11,031 nucleotides of DNA from Actinomycetota bacterium (lineage in GTDB: Bacteria > Actinomycetota > Actinomycetes > Acidothermales > Acidothermaceae). Under the pieces are notes generated by a model. That model ran no database searches. It worked only from the letters and a program-made list of their open reading frames with translations, and had not been told where the DNA came from. The stretch covers positions 11,489-22,519 of the forward strand of contig PLCK01000283.1 of assembly GCA_003134755.1 (NCBI GenBank), read 5' to 3'. Position numbers and translations under genes: made by a program. Positions 6,970-11,031 of the stretch are shown here, piece by piece. Numbering within the stretch: position 1 is the first letter of the stretch; each line of letters opens with the position of its first letter.

Positions 6970-7448
6970 TCGCCTTCGCGGCGCAGGATCGCGGCCAAGA
7001 TCCCCATCCCGCCGACCAGACTCGCCAGCAACGGGGCGAACACCGGCGGGCCCATCTCGGCGTTGTACAGCCGCATACCGCGGCGCAACCCGCCCGGCTT
7101 CTGGGCGATCCCGCGGATGTGCAAGTACGTTCCCTGCAACCCGTTGAGGACGACCACAGCTGACGCTAGCGGTAGCACGGTTTTCGCCGCCCGCTTGGAG
7201 AAGACGCCGGCGATGCCAGCCGGGATGATCGTGGGCATGATGACCACTGGCAGCCACATCATCTTGTTGCCGAAACTGGCCGAGTCGTGGGACAGGTAGA
7301 TCTCACCGGTCGTCACCGCGGCGCCGACGGCAGCAAGCCCCGACAGGGTGCGCTCGAAATGGCCGGTGCGGATGTTGGCGATCGCCCGGTCGACCCCGAC
7401 GAGCTCGGAGCCTCCGGGGCCTCGCGCCGGCCTGCGGACGGCGCTCAC
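6966..7448 (-). CDS. Four-helix membrane protein of unknown function
   Basis: The 160-residue protein has four apolar stretches long enough to span the membrane: about 35-52 (SGLAAVGAAVTTGEIYL), 64-83 (MWLPVVIMPTIIPAGIAGVF), 91-109 (VLPLASAVVVLNGLQGTYL) and 136-154 (VFAPLLASLVGGMGILAAI). I do not recognise a named family. It has no cysteine, hence no heme-c motif, but histidines at 30, 54 and 110 are close to predicted helix ends. It lies directly before the dehydrogenase small subunit, in the position where gluconate-dehydrogenase operons would supply a cytochrome c. A role as membrane anchor or quinone/heme-binding subunit is therefore plausible, but is inference. It starts at GTG 7448, overlapping the ThDP-enzyme stop, with GGGAGA about ten bases upstream. 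Confidence 0.85.
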   Translation of the reverse strand: MSAVRRPARGPGGSELVGVDRAIANIRTGHFERTLSGLAAVGAAVTTGEIYLSHDSASFGNKMMWLPVVIMPTIIPAGIAGVFSKRAAKTVLPLASAVVVLNGLQGTYLHIRGIAQKPGGLRRGMRLYNAEMGPPVFAPLLASLVGGMGILAAILRREGE

Positions 7449-9208
7449 GACTTCATCTTCTCCCTCGTGTCGGCGACAAGTGTTTTGACGATGTCGGCCT
7501 TGTGTGGCTGACCCCGCAGGAACGCCTTGCCGAACCCGAGCGCCTGATCTTTTCCGATGATGCCGGGCATCGGCGGTTCGTTCGGGTTCACGTCACAGTC
7601 CACAAGCGCCGGGCCCGGGTGCCCCAACGCCGCCTTGACTGCTGCTTCAAGCTCGCCGGGTTGGGTTACCTTGACGCCGAACCCGCCGCACGCGGTCGCC
7701 CACGGGGCGAAGTCGGCGAAGCCGTTGTGGCGCACCCCGAACTCGGGATAGCCAAGGACCATCTGCTCCCACAGGATCTGACCGTATGCCCCGTTGTTGT
7801 TGATGAAGACTTTGATCGGCAGCCCGTGGCGGGCGGCGGTGAGGAACTCCGCCATCAGCATCGCGAACCCGCCATCGCCGACGAACGCGATTACCTGGCG
7901 ATCGGGAAAGGCATGCTGCGCGGCGATCGCGTACGGCAGGCCGGGTGCCATCGTCGCGAGGTTGCCGGACAGGTAGAACTCCCGGCTACCCCGGATGTCG
8001 AAGTGCCGCGCTGCCCAGGTCGCGATCGTCCCGGAGTCGCACGTCAAGATCGCGTCATCGGCGGCGTGCCGGTTGATCAGTGACATCAAATACTGGGGTG
8101 CGATCGGATGGCGGTCGGCGTTCTCCAGCGCCGCCATCTCGGCGCGCCATTCGCCCATCTCGTGCTGGCAGTTGGCCAGGAAGGTGTTGTCCTGTCGCGG
8201 CTGCAGCATCGGGAGCAGCGCCTGCAATGCCTCTTTCGCGTCCCCGATCACGGGTGCTTCGGTCGGCATCCGGTTTCCGGCTCGGGTCGGGTCTGCTTCG
8301 ATCTGCACCACCCGCACTTTGTCGGGCTGCGGAAGGTGCTTCGTGTAGGGGAAGTTGGTGCCTACCATCAACAGCGTGTCGATCTGCTGCATGAGGCGTT
8401 CGCTGGGACGGGTGCCGAGCAGGCCAATGCCACCGGTGGTGAACGGCGAATCATCGGGCACCGCCGCCTTACCGGGCAGTGTCTTCACGATTGGCGCCTG
8501 CAGCAGTTCTGCGAGCGCGAGGAGCTCGGCGCGGGCATGCAAAGCCCCGGCGCCCGCCAAGATCGCGATCTTGCTGCCGGCCTGGAGTACCTCGGCAAGG
8601 CGAAGCAAGTCGGTCTCGCGCGGGCGGCCTGGCGCTTCGAAGAAGACGGCTGAGGTCTTGGGCGGCCGGGCGGGAGTGACGTGGTCGTAGGGATCTTCGT
8701 CGGCGGCCGCGACCTGGATGTCGTTGGGGAAGGTGATGTGGCTAACTGTGCGCCGCGCCAGCGCATGCCGCACGGCGAGATCGACAAGGGTCGTGACGTG
8801 TAGCGGATTAGTGACCATCACGTCGTACTCCGCGACGTTCTCGTACAGCTTTTCCAGGTGCACCTCCTGCTGGTAGCCGGTCCCGAGCAGGCTCGTCTCC
8901 TGCATGCCGGTGATTGCCAGCACCGGCATATGGTCAAGCTTCGCGTCGTACAGGCCGTTCAGCAGATGCACCCCTCCGGGCCCGGACGTGGCGATGCAGA
9001 CGCCGAGCCGGCCGGTGGTCTTTGCATGCGCGCACGCCATGAACGCCGCCGCCTCCTCGTGGTGCACCAGCACGAACTTCAACTTGTCCTGATGACGGCG
9101 CAGTGCCTCGAACAAGCCGTTGATTCCGTCACCCGGAAGACCGAAGATCGTGTCGACCCCCCAGTCGATGAGCCGGGTCACCAACGACTCCGCAGCGATC
9201 TGCTTCAC
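7445..9208 (-). CDS. Pyruvate-oxidase-type thiamine diphosphate-dependent enzyme
   Basis: The 587-residue protein has the three-domain layout of the pyruvate oxidase/acetolactate synthase family. The N-terminal PYR domain (1-170) holds FGLPGDGINGL (22-32), catalytic E51 (VHHEEAAAFMA) and TSGPGGVHLLNGLYDAK (74-90). A central domain (about 195-335) follows. The C-terminal PP domain (about 365-545) holds the ThDP/Mg motif VGDGGFAM (443-450) ending at INNN (469-472). It most resembles the pyruvate-oxidase-like 'ThDP-requiring' group, which acts on 2-oxo acids and may pass electrons from FAD to quinone. Acetolactate synthase is less likely because the biosynthetic gene context is missing. I chose GTG 9208, which has the strong site GAGGAGGAG just upstream. 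The frame stays open 89 codons further, but that part lacks protein character and covers the promoter region. It is the first gene of the operon. Confidence 0.9.
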   Translation of the reverse strand: MKQIAAESLVTRLIDWGVDTIFGLPGDGINGLFEALRRHQDKLKFVLVHHEEAAAFMACAHAKTTGRLGVCIATSGPGGVHLLNGLYDAKLDHMPVLAITGMQETSLLGTGYQQEVHLEKLYENVAEYDVMVTNPLHVTTLVDLAVRHALARRTVSHITFPNDIQVAAADEDPYDHVTPARPPKTSAVFFEAPGRPRETDLLRLAEVLQAGSKIAILAGAGALHARAELLALAELLQAPIVKTLPGKAAVPDDSPFTTGGIGLLGTRPSERLMQQIDTLLMVGTNFPYTKHLPQPDKVRVVQIEADPTRAGNRMPTEAPVIGDAKEALQALLPMLQPRQDNTFLANCQHEMGEWRAEMAALENADRHPIAPQYLMSLINRHAADDAILTCDSGTIATWAARHFDIRGSREFYLSGNLATMAPGLPYAIAAQHAFPDRQVIAFVGDGGFAMLMAEFLTAARHGLPIKVFINNNGAYGQILWEQMVLGYPEFGVRHNGFADFAPWATACGGFGVKVTQPGELEAAVKAALGHPGPALVDCDVNPNEPPMPGIIGKDQALGFGKAFLRGQPHKADIVKTLVADTREKMKS

Positions 9209-9210
9209 AA

Positions 9211-9219
9211 CTCCTCCTC
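9211..9219 (-). promoter_or_regulatory. Ribosome binding site that fixes the ThDP-enzyme start
   Basis: On the - strand GAGGAGGAG ends two bases before GTG 9208, so an AGGAGG core is four bases from the start codon. This decides for the GTG start over upstream in-frame codons. Confidence 0.75.
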
Positions 9220-9261
9220 GACAGCTGACCGGCGCTGAGCACGCGCTGCAGCCCGTCCTTG

Positions 9262-9276
9262 TATCGTCCCCCGATA
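9262..9276. promoter_or_regulatory. Operator-like motif, copy 3 (operon / molybdoenzyme divergent region)
   Basis: TATCGTCCCCCGATA is the most symmetric of the three copies: TATCG and CGATA are perfect inverted arms around TCCCC. It ends 53 bases upstream of the ThDP-enzyme start and lies 205 bases before the proposed molybdoenzyme start. A second small inverted repeat, CCCGA-TATT-TCGGG (9270-9283), overlaps its right half. I saw no convincing -35/-10 pair for the operon. Confidence 0.55.
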
Positions 9277-9295
9277 TTTCGGGCTTACACTCTGC

Positions 9296-9310
9296 GTGAG
9301 GCTGTCTCAC
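9296..9310. promoter_or_regulatory. Inverted repeat in the divergent promoter region
   Basis: GTGAG-GCTGT-CTCAC is a perfect five-base inverted repeat with five-base spacer. It lies 19 bases to the right of the operator-like motif, in the 273-base gap between the operon and the molybdoenzyme gene. It could be a second operator. A TACACT (9286-9291) just left of it resembles a -10 for the + strand, without a matching -35. The rest of 9311-9481 shows no clear gene or element. Confidence 0.3.
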
Positions 9311-9481
9311 AGGCGCGCCCGCCAGTTGCCGATAGCCGCACGGGGTAGTAGCTGCATGATCGCTAGGCACCCTTGTCGGTCTGTGCGGTTGGGAAGGTTG
9401 CGGTGCTTGGTGGACTCCACTGACCGGCGCGGTGCGGATCGATCTGACCCAGCTAGGCGGAACGTACCGGCGCATTCGAGC

Positions 9482-11031
9482 GTGTCACCGGATACGGTGC
9501 GCAGCTTCCGGAACGAGTTGACGGTAGGGGAGGATTCGATTGATCCGGCGACGTGGGCCGGCTCGGTGCCGGTGGCCCACGGCATCGCTCCGCACGTTCG
9601 AATCGGGCGCAACAGGTGGTTCAACCTGTTGTGGTTGTTGCCGATCGGGTTCGTCGGACTGATCGTCGCGGTCGCGGCCGCGAAGGGCCTTCGCGATACG
9701 CCCTCCGTGCAGCGGTTCATCGTGCGCTATCCCGGCACCTTGCCGGCGACGAGTGCGTCACCCAAGCCGGGGTTGCCGATCTGGGTCGGCGTGCAGCACT
9801 TCTTCAACCTGTTCTTGCTGATCTTCATCATCCGGTCAGGGGTGCAGATTCTGTCGGACCACCCCCGGCTGTACTGGACCCGGCACAGCACACCGGGCAA
9901 GGACTGGTTCCGGATCCAAAAGCCGGTGCCCGCCGATCCGCTGTGGACGGCGAAGAAAGACTCCATCAGCCTGCCCGGGCAAGTTGGACTGCCAGGGATT
10001 CGGCACTCTATCGGCCTCGCCCGCTGGTGGCATCTGGGCACCGATGTGCTGTGGCTTCTCAATGGGCTCGTCTTCTACGTTCTGCTGTTTTCGACCGGAC
10101 AATGGCGGCGGCTGGTACCGACCAGCTGGAACGTGTTTCCCGACGCTGCGTCGGTAGTGATCCAGTACCTGTCGCTGAACTGGCCGGTGGAAAACGGCTG
10201 GACGGCCTACAACGCCATGCAGCTGATCGCGTACTTCATCACCGTCTTCGTCGCCGCGCCGCTGGCCTTCCTCACCGGCCTGGGTATGTCACCCGCGCTG
10301 TCGACCAAGTTCAAGGCGATCAGCAAGGTGCTGAGCATTCAAACCGCGCGTTCTCTGCATTTCCTTGTATTGGGTTGGTTTCTGCTTTTCATCGTCATCC
10401 ATGTCACGTTGGTGTTTACGACCGGACTACTCCGCAACCTCAACCACATCTTCGCCGCCCGAAATGACGACAGTTGGATCGGATTTTGGATCTTCGCCGC
10501 GTCCATGATCGTCGTCATCGTCGGCTGGGTCGCGGCGACCCCATTCACCATGCGGCACCCCCGCGTCGTGCAACGAGTGGGCTTTGCGCTCATCGGCCCT
10601 ACCCAGCGACTCTTCGAACACCTCGATGCGACTCCGGGCCAGTACACCGAGAAAGACATCTCGCCCTACTTTTGGCACAACGGCCAGTACCCAGACTCCG
10701 ACGAGTACAAGGCCTTGTTCGACAGCGACTTCGCCGGGTACCGACTACGCGTCGACGGGCTGGTTGACAACCCTGTCGAACTCGACATAGCGCAACTGCG
10801 GGCACTGCCGTACCACGAACAGATCACCCAGCACTTCTGCATTCAGGGATGGTCCGGGATCGCCAAGTGGGGCGGGGTCTCCATGCAGACAATCATCGAC
10901 TTGGTGAAGCCAAATCCGGACGCGAGGTGGGTCGTCTTCTACTCGCTTGGGGAGGGCGCGGACAAAGGGGTGTATTACGACGCGCATCCCATTGAACAAA
11001 TGACCCACCACCTGACCATGCTCGCCTACGA
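9482..11031 (+). CDS. Membrane cytochrome-b-like / sulfite-oxidase-type molybdopterin oxidoreductase fusion (truncated by window end)
   Basis: The frame is open to the window edge, giving 516 residues from GTG 9482. The first 360 or so form a membrane part: apolar segments at about 48-66, 101-118, 184-206, 242-264, 293-316 and 332-354, with histidines H106, H184, H293 and H307 in or next to helices. This fits a di-heme cytochrome b561-like domain. From about residue 420 a sulfite-oxidase/YedY-type molybdopterin fold begins: YRLRVDGLVDNPVELDIAQLR (420-440), then QHFCIQGWSGIAKWGGV with C453 as the likely molybdenum thiolate ligand. Such proteins pass electrons between a Mo centre and the membrane; the substrate is unknown. 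The start is uncertain: ATG 9356 and GTG 9497 are in frame, and no strong ribosome binding site marks any of them. Residues encoded by 9356-9481 are Arg-rich and uncharacteristic. It is divergent from the five-gene operon. Confidence 0.83.
   Translation, partial: MSPDTVRSFRNELTVGEDSIDPATWAGSVPVAHGIAPHVRIGRNRWFNLLWLLPIGFVGLIVAVAAAKGLRDTPSVQRFIVRYPGTLPATSASPKPGLPIWVGVQHFFNLFLLIFIIRSGVQILSDHPRLYWTRHSTPGKDWFRIQKPVPADPLWTAKKDSISLPGQVGLPGIRHSIGLARWWHLGTDVLWLLNGLVFYVLLFSTGQWRRLVPTSWNVFPDAASVVIQYLSLNWPVENGWTAYNAMQLIAYFITVFVAAPLAFLTGLGMSPALSTKFKAISKVLSIQTARSLHFLVLGWFLLFIVIHVTLVFTTGLLRNLNHIFAARNDDSWIGFWIFAASMIVVIVGWVAATPFTMRHPRVVQRVGFALIGPTQRLFEHLDATPGQYTEKDISPYFWHNGQYPDSDEYKALFDSDFAGYRLRVDGLVDNPVELDIAQLRALPYHEQITQHFCIQGWSGIAKWGGVSMQTIIDLVKPNPDARWVVFYSLGEGADKGVYYDAHPIEQMTHHLTMLAY

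Larger units (their letters stand above)
3439..9208 (-). other. Five-gene operon with translationally coupled junctions
   Basis: Five - strand genes run from 9208 to 3439 without any intergenic base. The junctions are GTGA at 7445-7448, GTGA at 6966-6969, GTGA at 6253-6256 and ATGGCTGA at 4568-4575 (- strand sequences). Three successive GTG starts overlapping TGA stops point to translational coupling and to products made in fixed ratio. The order is ThDP enzyme, membrane protein, dehydrogenase small subunit, GMC flavoprotein, enolase-superfamily enzyme. Confidence 0.85.

Noticed and set aside
6970..7257. 96-codon N-terminal extension of the subunit 3 protein, including an RRR-LL stretch that could suggest a Tat signal
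   Set aside because: It lies wholly inside the well-supported membrane-protein gene in another frame. The GTGA overlap at 6966-6969 gives the natural start.
9209..9475. 89-codon N-terminal extension of the ThDP enzyme
   Set aside because: The frame is open, but the peptide is Pro/Arg/Ser-rich without family similarity. It covers the operator-like motif, and a strong GAGGAGGAG marks GTG 9208.
9553..10467. Long + strand frame of 304 codons
   Set aside because: It is an out-of-frame shadow of the molybdoenzyme gene, whose frame gives clear membrane helices and a Mo-domain motif. This one is Arg/Pro-rich and has no domain.

Overview
This is a GC-rich, gene-dense window with frequent GTG starts, almost certainly from an actinomycete. 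The protein types and codon use suggest a mycobacterium or close relative, but no marker gene confirms this. It holds seven substantially recognisable genes, one small unrecognised gene, and the tail of another unrecognised gene. There are no RNA genes, insertion sequences or CRISPR arrays.

Layout, left to right. The C-terminal end of an unrecognised + strand gene (1-215) converges on a - strand amylo-alpha-1,6-glucosidase-type glycogen debranching enzyme (261-2297). Upstream of that, on the same strand, lies a MarR-family regulator (2479-2895). A 231-base region separates the regulator from a small divergent + strand gene (3127-3402). That gene converges on a five-gene - strand operon, which reads from 9208 down to 3439: a pyruvate-oxidase-type ThDP enzyme, a four-helix membrane protein, a gluconate 2-dehydrogenase subunit 3 homologue, a GMC flavoprotein dehydrogenase with a cysteine cluster, and an enolase-superfamily enzyme of the mandelate racemase subgroup. 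Three junctions are 4-base GTGA overlaps and the last is an 8-base overlap. Divergent from the operon, and running off the right edge, is a membrane cytochrome-b-like protein fused to a sulfite-oxidase-type molybdopterin domain (about 9482 to the end).

How they may work together. The dehydrogenase pair resembles gluconate 2-dehydrogenase but lacks the usual cytochrome c subunit and any visible Tat signal, and a four-helix membrane protein sits where the electron-accepting subunit would be expected. With an acid-sugar-dehydratase-like enolase-superfamily enzyme and a 2-oxo-acid-handling ThDP enzyme, the operon looks like a cytoplasmic-side oxidation route for a sugar, polyol or sugar acid feeding electrons to the membrane. 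The substrate is not known from sequence.

The most striking unlisted signal is a 15-base, dyad-symmetric motif, TNTCGTNNNNCGATA. It occurs three times (2382-2396, 2984-2998, 9262-9276), each time in the non-coding region upstream of a - strand transcription unit: the debrancher, the MarR gene and the five-gene operon. This suggests a small regulon, possibly controlled by the MarR protein itself, that ties glycogen debranching to the oxidation operon.
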